A stretch of 13,834 bases of DNA from CAYRNC01 sp964425645 (GCA_964425645.1 CAYRNC010000044.1:1-13834), one strand, 5' to 3'. Shown: positions 7,749 through 13,834, counted from the first letter of the stretch. Numbers and translations are program-made. Notes: generated by a model not told the origin, from the sequence alone.

Positions 7749-7890
7749 TATAACCCAGGTGTTTATCAAAAAAATATAGTATTTTCTTAATCCACATTAT
7801 TTTATTCTTACAAGTGTCAAAGATAAATGGATCGGTATGATAGTATTAATAGAAGTTGTCTAAAATTACATATATAAATAAATCACATTA

Positions 7891-7927
7891 TGCATAACTG
7901 CACGAGGAATTCGCATATTTGCACAGT
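7891..7927. promoter_or_regulatory. candidate enhancer pair B for the sigma-54 regulator
   Basis: Two further copies of the motif start 21 bases apart: TGCATAACTGCACGAG (7891-7906) and CGCATATTTGCACAGT (7912-7927). Pair spacing is nearly the same as in pair A (20 bases), about two helix turns. This pair is about 345-380 bases upstream of the symporter promoter and just past the end of the regulator gene. Confidence 0.6.
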
Positions 7928-7959
7928 CCCTAAGACTTGTCTTTAGCAATAAAAATATA

Positions 7960-9309
7960 TTATAGCAATTCATATTTCTTTAATTTTCTATAAACGGTAG
8001 CCTGATCGACTTTTAATGCATATGCCATTTTCGATGTCGATCCATATTGTTTTTTAGCCATTATTAATAGTTGTTTTTCTATTTCTTCTGTTGCTTCTTT
8101 AATAGGCATCAATCCCTTTAAATATATTCTTGAACCCGGACCTGAAAAATACTGGATTGGAGAAATGCATTTAATCACATCCTCAGATTCTATAACATCT
8201 TGGAAAGAAAAAATAATTAAGCGTTCAATAATACTTGAAAGTTCACGTACATTCCCCGGCCAATGATATTCTAAAAGGGTTTTCATGGCATCCTTAGTTA
8301 GCGAAATATTTTTTTTATATTTCTTATTATGCAATCCTACATAGTATTTGACTAAAGGTCCTATATCATCATATCGATCCCGGAGAGGAGGGATAGAAAT
8401 ATAAACAGTATTTAATCGATAGAACAAATCCCTTCTGAAGGTGCCCACAAAAACACATTCCTCTAAATCTCTGTTTGTTGAAGCTATTATACGGCAATTG
8501 ACCTTAATTGGTTTTGATCCGCCAAGATGAATAATTTCTTTAGATTCAATGGCGTATAGGAGTTTTGCTTGTAGGTTTAACGACATATCGCCAATTTCAT
8601 CTAAAAATAGATATCCATCATTAGCCATCTCAAACAGGCCTATTTTACCTTGCTTATTTGCGCCGGTAAAAGCCCCCGAATCATAACCAAACAATTCTGA
8701 TTCTAGCAAATTCTCTGGAATTGCGCTACAATTAATATGTACAAACATACCTTGTTTCCGGTTGCTTCTTTTATGTATTTCTTTTGCAATAATTCCTTTA
8801 CCTGTTCCAGTCTCACCGACAATCAATACGTTACAGTCCACATAGGCAATTTTATCAATTATTTGTTCAATTTCCCTCATTGCTTGGCAATTTATTACCA
8901 TGTGGTTTGGGGACAACTCCTCATGGTTAGTTCTGGGTCCAATAGAAGGATTGCTTCTTAATCCATTAATAATATCTGTTACGTCTTTACAAACCGAAAC
9001 CACCCGGGATATTTCTCCTCTTTTATTAAAAACCGGACTGCTGGTTACAACTATCTTCTTATTGAATTGAGTCTCCTGTAAAATTGTTATTCTCTTTTTT
9101 TGTTCAAGAACGATTGGAGTTGCTGAAGGGGAATGCACACCCGAAAGCTCCATTTCTTTGATTGTTTTTCCTATTACTTCACTAGGTTCCAAGCCATAAA
9201 CTTTTCGGCACGAAGGGGTAACAGCAATTACACGGGCGCTGGCGTCCGTTATTAGAATCTCATCATCAATATGATTAAAAACATCAATAAATTCTTTGAA
9301 AAAATCCAT
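7960..9309 (-). CDS. Sigma-54-dependent transcriptional activator (PAS - AAA+ - Fis-type HTH)
   Basis: This enhancer-binding protein drives sigma-54 RNA polymerase by ATP hydrolysis. Numbered from the ATG at 9309 (449 aa), a PAS sensor spans about residues 5-112. The AAA+ domain (about 140-365) has Walker A GETGTGKG at 165-172, the sigma-54-contact loop GAFTGA at 212-217 and Walker B YLFLDEIG at 233-240, with the usual FRRDLFYRLN and PPLRDRYDDI motifs. A Fis-type helix-turn-helix ends the protein (about 423-449, GSTSKMAYALKVDQATVYRK). There is no receiver domain, so the PAS domain probably senses a ligand or redox cue directly. The start is taken as the ATG at 9309, not the upstream GTG at 9324, because AGGAG lies 6 bases before the ATG. 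It likely controls the two flanking sigma-54 promoters and may bind the TGCA repeats. Confidence 0.93.
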   Translation of the reverse strand: MDFFKEFIDVFNHIDDEILITDASARVIAVTPSCRKVYGLEPSEVIGKTIKEMELSGVHSPSATPIVLEQKKRITILQETQFNKKIVVTSSPVFNKRGEISRVVSVCKDVTDIINGLRSNPSIGPRTNHEELSPNHMVINCQAMREIEQIIDKIAYVDCNVLIVGETGTGKGIIAKEIHKRSNRKQGMFVHINCSAIPENLLESELFGYDSGAFTGANKQGKIGLFEMANDGYLFLDEIGDMSLNLQAKLLYAIESKEIIHLGGSKPIKVNCRIIASTNRDLEECVFVGTFRRDLFYRLNTVYISIPPLRDRYDDIGPLVKYYVGLHNKKYKKNISLTKDAMKTLLEYHWPGNVRELSSIIERLIIFSFQDVIESEDVIKCISPIQYFSGPGSRIYLKGLMPIKEATEEIEKQLLIMAKKQYGSTSKMAYALKVDQATVYRKLKKYELL

Positions 9310-9508
9310 ATTTGACTCCTGCACTAAATTAATCCAAGTCTTTTCCCATATGGTTTTTTGTCAATACAGTTTCTGTTAAAAGCTGTAATAGATATTCAAT
9401 CGGAGAATGTATTGCTATATTTATGTTAACCTATCATAAGAAAATAAGCAATAATACCCGATATAATTTATCCTAACAATATTAATTATACACTTCCATA
9501 ATTCCAGT

Positions 9509-9524
9509 TGGCGTGAATGTTGCA
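9509..9524 (+). promoter_or_regulatory. sigma-54 (-24/-12) promoter for the molybdenum hydroxylase operon
   Basis: TGGCGT-GAATG-TTGCA matches TGGCAC-N5-TTGCA except for two bases outside the essential elements. The GG and GC are exactly ten bases apart. Transcription would start near 9535, giving a 130-base leader. Confidence 0.72.
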
Positions 9525-9560
9525 AGAATACCAGATAAGATAAATAATTTAATTCTAATA

Positions 9561-9619
9561 AATATTGTCTATGTGTTATTTCATTGTTTGATAAAGATAC
9601 AATAAACCTCGACAATATT
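9561..9619 (+). repeat. 9-bp inverted repeat in the hydroxylase operon leader
   Basis: AATATTGTC (9561-9569) is the exact reverse complement of GACAATATT (9611-9619). A smaller ATTGT/ACAAT pair (9583-9587 and 9598-9602) is nested inside. Both fall within the predicted 5' leader and could form a two-tier RNA hairpin. The arms are A+T rich, so stability is modest. Confidence 0.4.
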
Positions 9620-9633
9620 AAAGCCTTATAATC

Positions 9634-9647
9634 TGTAAACATTTACA
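9634..9647 (+). promoter_or_regulatory. cre-like palindrome (possible CcpA operator)
   Basis: TGTAAACATTTACA has six-base inverted arms. It matches the Firmicute catabolite-repression consensus TGWAANCGNTNWCA at every fixed position except the central G. It lies in the leader, directly before the ribosome site, where a bound protein could block elongation. Simple A+T-rich palindromes also arise by chance. Confidence 0.4.
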
Positions 9648-9664
9648 AGAAAAGGGGGATTTGA

Positions 9665-12007
9665 ATGGGAAAAGATCCAAACATATATCATTATATTGGT
9701 AACAGAATGCCACGTACTGACGCTTTATCTAAGGCTTTGGGAACAGCCAAATACACAGCCGATTTGAAGACAAAAAATATGTTGATCGGGAAGGCTCTTT
9801 TTACGAAATACCCACATGCTTATATTAAAAATATTGATGTCAGCCGCGCCAATAGAATCCCTGGGGTAGCGGCTATAATTACCGCCAAGGATTTACCGGG
9901 AAGCAAAACATATGGTGTTTTCGCGGCAGATAAACCAGTCTTAGCTGAAAATAAAGTAAGATATATGGGAGATCCTATAGCATTCGTTGCAGCTATAGAT
10001 GAAAAAACTGCAATTCAGGCCTTAAGCATGATAACAGTAGATTATGAAATACTACCGGTAATTAATGACCCTAGGGAGGCTATGAAAGAAAACAGTATTT
10101 TAATCCATAAAAATCATCCCTGCGCCATACATAAAAATATTATGTTAGAAATGAACCTTACTAAGGGAGATGCAGAAAGAGCATTTCGAGATGCAGAAAT
10201 CATAATCGAAAATGATTATAAAACACCTATGATTGAACATGCTTATTTAGAGCCTGATTGCTGTATAGCGGAATATGAACTGGGCAGCAAAAGCCTGGTA
10301 ATTACCGCCCCACAGCAAGCTGTATATTCAAGCCTTGGTGCGTTAGCCACAGTATTTAATTTGCCGCAGGGTAATATACGTGTTATTTCTCCTTTTTTAG
10401 GTGGTGGCTTTGGAGGCAAAGAAGATTCCTGTCTTGATGTAGCAGTCATTGCAGGCTTACTTGCCATGAAAACCGATAAACCTGTCTATGTAGAACTTTC
10501 TGCCGAGGAGGTGTTCAGAATCACGGGGAAAAGACATCCTGCTTATATACATCACCGACTTGCCGCCACTAAACATGGGAAAATAACAGGTATCGATGTT
10601 CAAATCATTCTTGATAAAGGCGCTTATGCTTCAATGAGTGGTTTACGCAGTTCTGCTCACGCACTGACCCAAAGAACCATAATGTATGCAGGAAGTGTTT
10701 ATTCAATTCCTAATGCTAGTGTAAAAGCATTTTCTGTTTTTACTAACAATCCATATTCTACAGCTATGCGAGGATTTGGGGCTCCACAGGTTCATTTTGC
10801 AATGGAAGGTCAAGTTGATGAGTTAGCAACTATTCTAAATGTAAATCCTATAGAAATAAGGCGAATTAATATGTTGAATGCCGGTGATAAAACAATATTT
10901 GGGCAGGAAATAAAGGAAAGCATGGGCATAGGGATTTCTGAGTGTTTAACTTTAGTTGAACAGGAACTAAAAAAAGATTCACTCATCCAACAAACTAATA
11001 ATAGCATTCAAAGAGGAAAAGGTATTGCTGCTTTTATGTATGGAATAGGGATGCCTATTGCGTCTGAAGGGGCCCTTTGTTATATAAATATTTTACCTGA
11101 TGGATCCGTTCATGCTGCAGTCTCAACAAGTGAAATGGGGCAAGGCTCAAATACTGTTTATGCACAAATTATTGCAGAAACTTTGCATGTCGATATAAAC
11201 AGAATTTACATTTCATATTCTGATACCTATATTACACCTAATTCTGGGCCAACTGTAGCATCGAGATCTACAACATTTGTTGGAAACGCATTAATTAATG
11301 CATGTGAAACGTTAATCAATAAACTTAAAGTAGCAACAGCCAGGCATTTTTCATGTGATCCGGAAGAAATCGCACACAAAGGTGAACTCTACTTTCAACG
11401 AGACCGAGAGGAAAACTCCATTTCATTCGAAAATATTTGCGCTTGTGCTAAAAATTATAGGATTTTTTTAAATGCTTCAGGCTACTGGTTTCCCCCTGAA
11501 CCCTCTTTTGATGAAAATGGACAAGGCGAACCTATGCATGCTTATATGTTTGGTGTACACGGCATCGAACTCATAGTCAATAAGAAAACCGGAGAAATTG
11601 ATATCCTAAAATCTGTGTTGGCTTGTGATGTTGGTAAGGCTATTAATCCAATGGCTGTCGAGGGGCAACTTGAAGGAGGGGCAATAATGGGGATCGGTTG
11701 GTCTTTAATGGAGGAAATCATAATAAAGGATGGCATCGTTGTTAACGATTCTTTGAAAGATTTTATAATTCCAAGCATTAAAGATATGCCAGACTTAATA
11801 ACTTTCATTGTTGAAAAACCAAACAAAGCAGGCCCTTATGGGGCAAAAGGAGCAGGCGAACCACCTTTGATTGCAACCGCGCCAGCAATAAGAAGTGCAC
11901 TATTCAATGCAACTGGAGTATGGTTAAACACCATACCATTTACACAAGAAAGAATCATTAATGAAATAAAGAATAAAGAAAAAAAGGAGAGTGTGTCTTT
12001 TGAGTAG
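9665..12007 (+). CDS. Xanthine dehydrogenase family protein, molybdopterin-binding subunit
   Basis: This 780-residue large subunit of a molybdenum hydroxylase uses water-derived oxygen to hydroxylate an aromatic heterocycle or aldehyde. The N-terminal hammerhead domain (about 15-130) precedes the molybdopterin-binding domains. Recognised motifs are GGGFGGKE (246-253), AMRGFGAPQ (367-375), EMGQGSNT (490-497) and GAKGAGEPP (726-734). E732 is the expected catalytic base (bovine Glu1261). E253 aligns with bovine Glu802 and R337 (LTQRTIM, 13 residues before IPN) with bovine Arg880; these bind purines in xanthine oxidoreductases. The ATG has AAGGGGG 6 bases upstream. It is the first gene of a three-subunit operon in the order Mo, FAD, Fe-S, as in E. 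coli xdhABC. The substrate is probably a purine-like N-heterocycle, by inference. A nearby selenoprotein gene makes a selenium-dependent form possible. Confidence 0.93.
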   Translation: MGKDPNIYHYIGNRMPRTDALSKALGTAKYTADLKTKNMLIGKALFTKYPHAYIKNIDVSRANRIPGVAAIITAKDLPGSKTYGVFAADKPVLAENKVRYMGDPIAFVAAIDEKTAIQALSMITVDYEILPVINDPREAMKENSILIHKNHPCAIHKNIMLEMNLTKGDAERAFRDAEIIIENDYKTPMIEHAYLEPDCCIAEYELGSKSLVITAPQQAVYSSLGALATVFNLPQGNIRVISPFLGGGFGGKEDSCLDVAVIAGLLAMKTDKPVYVELSAEEVFRITGKRHPAYIHHRLAATKHGKITGIDVQIILDKGAYASMSGLRSSAHALTQRTIMYAGSVYSIPNASVKAFSVFTNNPYSTAMRGFGAPQVHFAMEGQVDELATILNVNPIEIRRINMLNAGDKTIFGQEIKESMGIGISECLTLVEQELKKDSLIQQTNNSIQRGKGIAAFMYGIGMPIASEGALCYINILPDGSVHAAVSTSEMGQGSNTVYAQIIAETLHVDINRIYISYSDTYITPNSGPTVASRSTTFVGNALINACETLINKLKVATARHFSCDPEEIAHKGELYFQRDREENSISFENICACAKNYRIFLNASGYWFPPEPSFDENGQGEPMHAYMFGVHGIELIVNKKTGEIDILKSVLACDVGKAINPMAVEGQLEGGAIMGIGWSLMEEIIIKDGIVVNDSLKDFIIPSIKDMPDLITFIVEKPNKAGPYGAKGAGEPPLIATAPAIRSALFNATGVWLNTIPFTQERIINEIKNKEKKESVSFE

Positions 12008-12839
12008 TTTTGAATTATCCCGCCCTACTTCCTTAAAGGAAGCTTTGACATTGTTAGATTGCAAAGATAATGCCCTTATCCTTAACGGGGGTACCGATGT
12101 TATGGTTTCATTACATAATGAAACCATCAGTAGCTGTTCCCTCATATATATTCATGAACTGTCTGAATTGAAATATATCAAACATGAAGGGGATAATATT
12201 GTATTTGGGGGAGCAACTACTTATAAACAATTTGAGGATTCAAATCTCATAAACTTTTTCCCGGGAATGGCAAAGGCATTATCTGAAATTGCCAGCCCCC
12301 CCATTCGAAACATGGCAACTTTAGCAGGAAATATTGCTACTGCTTCTCCTGCAGGTGATTTTAGTGTAATGCTTTTGGGTTTAAACGGAGAAATAGAGTT
12401 AATGAATATGCACGGTAAACGTAACGTTCAAATCAAAGACTTTTTTATATCTGCTAATAAAAGTATCATAAAGTCTAATGAAATAATCACAAAAATTATT
12501 ATTCCCAACATAGAAGAAAGCCAATATATTTCTTATGTTAAAATTGGCCGTAGAAAAGGTCAGGATTTAAGCCGAGTATCAGTTTTCGTACATTTATCAT
12601 TAATGGGTAATATCTGTGAAAATATTCGGATTGCTATTGGAGCGGTAAACTCCAAGCCCTTTCGATCTTATACATTAGAAAAAATCATGAAAGGCAAAAC
12701 AATAAAACAAGGACTAAAAGATATCTCCAATATCTTCCCACCCGAAGCGTCACCTAGAAGAAGTTATAAATATCATATCGTGAATCCGATCATTGAAAGG
12801 ACAATATTGGGGGCTTTCCAGCAATCTTTAGGAGGTTAA
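12000..12839 (+). CDS. Xanthine dehydrogenase family protein, FAD-binding subunit
   Basis: This medium subunit passes electrons from the iron-sulfur subunit to NAD or another acceptor through FAD. Numbered from a TTG start (279 aa), the two FAD-binding motifs are LNGGTDVMVSL (28-38) and NMATLAGNIATASPAGD (104-120). The C-terminal CO-dehydrogenase-flavoprotein-like domain follows, with KIGRRKGQDLSRVS at 181-194. The TTG at 12000 is preferred because AAGGAG ends 10 bases before it; an in-frame GTG at 11991 would touch the ribosome site. The TTG overlaps the last 8 bases of the large-subunit gene, so translation is probably coupled. The cysteine-containing insert that binds an extra [4Fe-4S] cluster in the 4-hydroxybenzoyl-CoA reductase type is not evident. 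Confidence 0.9.
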   Translation: MSSFELSRPTSLKEALTLLDCKDNALILNGGTDVMVSLHNETISSCSLIYIHELSELKYIKHEGDNIVFGGATTYKQFEDSNLINFFPGMAKALSEIASPPIRNMATLAGNIATASPAGDFSVMLLGLNGEIELMNMHGKRNVQIKDFFISANKSIIKSNEIITKIIIPNIEESQYISYVKIGRRKGQDLSRVSVFVHLSLMGNICENIRIAIGAVNSKPFRSYTLEKIMKGKTIKQGLKDISNIFPPEASPRRSYKYHIVNPIIERTILGAFQQSLGG

Positions 12840-12843
12840 GAGG

Positions 12844-13314
12844 ATGAAAAAATTATTAAGCTTTACCTTAAACGGTAAAAAGCAGTCTATATTTATATCA
12901 GAAGATGCCTTATTAATCGATGTAATACGAGATGAAATAGGATTAAAAGGAACAAAGAAATCATGCCAGATAGGGGAGTGTGGCGCTTGCACTGTATTGA
13001 TTGATGGCCATCCTGTTCGATCATGCATTCTGCCCGCCTTAACCGTTGAAAACAAAGAAGTAACAACAATAGAGGGACTATATAGGGAAGATAAAATCCA
13101 CCCAATACAACAGGCTTTTATAGATTATGGGGCAATACAATGTGGTTATTGCACACCTGGAATGATCTTAACTGTTAAAGCTCTGTTGGATACAAATAGT
13201 AACCCAACTGATCAGGAAATAAAGAATGCACTCTCAGGAAATTTATGTCGTTGTACAGGTTATAACAAAATTTTAGCTGCAGTCAAAAGCCTAGTGGGAA
13301 CATATGATTACTAA
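12844..13314 (+). CDS. Xanthine dehydrogenase family protein, [2Fe-2S] subunit
   Basis: This 156-residue small subunit carries two [2Fe-2S] clusters that relay electrons from the molybdenum centre to FAD. The N-terminal plant-ferredoxin-like domain has C41, C46, C49 and C61 (CQIGECGACT then C). The C-terminal helical domain has C100, C103, C135 and C137 (CGYC and CRC). All eight ligands are present. The length is usual for the family. The ATG follows AGGAGG by 8 bases and starts 4 bases after the FAD-subunit stop, so the three genes form one operon. No signal peptide is visible, consistent with a cytosolic enzyme. Confidence 0.95.
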   Translation: MKKLLSFTLNGKKQSIFISEDALLIDVIRDEIGLKGTKKSCQIGECGACTVLIDGHPVRSCILPALTVENKEVTTIEGLYREDKIHPIQQAFIDYGAIQCGYCTPGMILTVKALLDTNSNPTDQEIKNALSGNLCRCTGYNKILAAVKSLVGTYDY

Positions 13315-13517
13315 CAATGCATGTTTATATTCAGGCTATATACAAGTCCATTTTTTTGACTTCCCTTACAATATGCTCGTCGCTAGAGCCTTTTCATCAT
13401 CTGTATGTTTTATATTGAAAATCATCTTATTTGTTTTAAAGCACTGTAATCTTTTGAATAGATTCGCCATCAGAGGGTATAAGAAGCCTAAACAACATAT
13501 ACCGGAGGTGAATTCAT
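13315..13517 (+). other. 203-base gap between the hydroxylase operon and the selenoprotein gene
   Basis: No gene is supported. An 85-codon frame at 13304-13561 overlaps the end of the Fe-S gene, has no ribosome site and no recognisable motif, so I leave it out. A 5-bp hairpin (AAGTC/GACTT around a T-rich loop, near 13345) is present without a following U-run. No convincing promoter or terminator is seen, so co-transcription with the hydroxylase operon is possible but unproven. Confidence 0.4.
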
Positions 13518-13805
13518 ATGAAGTTCGTAATAACCGATCCTTTAAGAAAGGCGATGGATAAAAAGAAGTCTAAAAATATTGTAATATCTCTTATTGTAAA
13601 AAGCTGCTGAACAGGTTCTTATGCTGAAGTTTCAGCGAAAATCTCAAACAAGGTACCAAATGAGGGCTTCGTTAAATATCAGATTGACGGCTATAGCGTA
13701 TTCGTCCAGCCGGGCATTACCTTTGCAAAAGAACAAGTGACCATCGGATATGAAAAAATATTGTTTTTAGACAGGATCACAATAGATGGTCTCAAAGACA
13801 GATAA
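13518..13805 (+). CDS. Small selenoprotein with Cys-Sec motif (UGA at 13608-13610 read as selenocysteine)
   Basis: Read through an in-frame TGA at codon 31, this gene gives a 95-residue protein starting MKFVITDPLRKAM and ending ITIDGLKDR before a TAA. The TGA follows a Cys codon, giving VKSC-U-TGSYAEV, an adjacent Cys-Sec pair able to form a selenenylsulfide. Support for a real gene: GGAGGTG lies 7 bases before the ATG; the frame stays open for 64 sense codons after the TGA; the protein has a sensible small alpha/beta composition on both sides; and a SECIS-like hairpin starts 12 bases after the TGA. The layout (ITD start, central CU, later IDGYSVFVQPG) recalls small HesB/IscA-like selenoproteins and the CC/Se-motif family, from memory. 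The function is unknown; thiol or selenium handling is an inference. It may share the transcript of the upstream molybdenum hydroxylase. Alternatives are a pseudogene or a sequencing error. Confidence 0.82.
13611..13640 (+). promoter_or_regulatory. bacterial SECIS-like element
   Basis: GCTGA (13623-13627) pairs with TCAGC (13632-13636) around an AGTT loop. The stem can extend through a T-G wobble and, beyond one mismatch, TT/AA. The apical loop begins 17 bases after the UGA and has G as its second base. This fits the general bacterial SECIS model (short stem, G in the first two loop bases, about 16-37 bases from the UGA), as I recall it. SelB would bind here. Confidence 0.65.
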
Positions 13806-13810
13806 GACGT

Positions 13811-13834
13811 GAAAGCTCCTTCTCATAATGAAGG
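13811..13834 (+). terminator. possible terminator hairpin cut by the window end
   Basis: CCTTC (13818-13822) and GAAGG (13830-13834) form a 5-bp stem with a 7-base loop, starting 12 bases after the selenoprotein stop codon. The left arm continues outward as AAAGCT, so the complementary half and any U-run would lie just past the window. Confidence 0.4.

Larger units (their letters stand above)
7483..7959. other. 477-base regulatory gap between the regulator and symporter genes
   Basis: I see no gene here. The gap holds a sigma-54 promoter (7557-7572) and two pairs of TGCA-N4-TGCA-like motifs (7713-7748 and 7891-7927). A cre-like sequence at 7530-7543 (two mismatches to the CcpA site consensus) lies just after the predicted transcription start. 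A short imperfect hairpin (CTAAGAC/GTCTTTAG, about 7930-7946) lies directly after the regulator gene but has no U-run, so I do not call it a terminator. Confidence 0.6.
9310..9664. other. 355-base divergent gap between the regulator and hydroxylase genes
   Basis: No convincing gene is seen; a 73-codon minus-strand reading frame at 9421-9642 has no recognisable features. For the regulator, a perfect TTGACA (minus strand, 9364-9359) lies upstream, but I find no good -10 at 16-18 bases. For the hydroxylase operon the gap holds a sigma-54 promoter (9509-9524), a leader inverted repeat (9561-9619), a cre-like palindrome (9634-9647) and the ribosome site AAGGGGG (9652-9658). I find no close copy of the TGCA enhancer motif here. 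Confidence 0.55.

Noticed and set aside
7742..7756. Additional sigma-54-like GG-N10-GC on the minus strand
   Set aside because: Outside the GG and GC it does not match the consensus, and it overlaps a copy of the TGCA repeat; likely chance.
7929..7946. CTAAGAC/GTCTTTAG hairpin as terminator of the regulator gene
   Set aside because: The stem has a bulge and a two-base loop if fully paired, and no U-run follows on the minus strand.
9336..9364. sigma-A promoter for the regulator gene from a perfect TTGACA
   Set aside because: No acceptable -10 hexamer at 16-18 bases; noted in the gap entry but not called.
9421..9642. 73-codon minus-strand frame upstream of the hydroxylase operon
   Set aside because: It overlaps the sigma-54 promoter and leader, has A+T-rich random-looking composition and no motif.
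13304..13561. 85-codon plus-strand reading frame after the Fe-S subunit
   Set aside because: It overlaps the end of the Fe-S gene and the start of the selenoprotein gene in another frame, lacks a ribosome site, and has no recognisable domain.
13608..13610. TGA as a true stop, pseudogene lesion or sequencing error
   Set aside because: The Cys codon before it, the long intact frame after it, and the hairpin at SECIS distance fit selenocysteine better. I cannot exclude an error without homologues.

Overview
The window looks like a chromosomal segment from an anaerobic, low-GC Firmicute, probably Clostridia or a relative. The reasons are strong GGAGG-type ribosome sites, a sigma-54 enhancer-binding regulator with sigma-54 promoters, a three-subunit molybdenum hydroxylase, and a small gene that only makes sense if an in-frame UGA is read as selenocysteine. 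No species can be named from the sequence alone.

Layout. Positions 67-2718 (minus strand) carry three ordinary genes: an RsuA/RluB-type pseudouridine synthase, a Cys-rich FAD-dependent oxidoreductase and a hypoxanthine-DNA glycosylase. This part looks richer in G+C by eye than what follows. Positions 2822-7482 (minus strand) carry a RidA-family protein, two paralogous M24 (creatinase / Xaa-Pro peptidase fold) hydrolases and a sodium:solute symporter. The symporter has a good sigma-54 promoter (7557-7572). Upstream of it lie four copies of a TGCA-N4-TGCA-like motif in two pairs, which look like enhancer sites. A PAS-AAA+-Fis regulator follows (7960-9309, minus strand). Reading the other way, 9665-13314 encode the molybdopterin, FAD and 2x[2Fe-2S] subunits of a xanthine-dehydrogenase-family enzyme, behind a second sigma-54 promoter (9509-9524).

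Likely joint function. The symporter would import a nitrogen-containing small molecule. The M24 enzymes would cleave a C-N bond, RidA would remove reactive enamine/imine products, and the hydroxylase would oxidise a ring or intermediate. Sigma-54 control would switch this on when the PAS domain or another cue signals substrate. The substrate is unknown. Purine-type active-site residues are conserved in the hydroxylase.

The most notable item is at the right end. Positions 13518-13805 encode a 95-residue protein with an adjacent Cys-Sec pair (C30-U31), a strong ribosome site and a SECIS-like hairpin just after the UGA. An ordinary six-frame ORF call splits or misses it. Its position beside a molybdenum hydroxylase raises the possibility that the hydroxylase is one of the selenium-dependent type.
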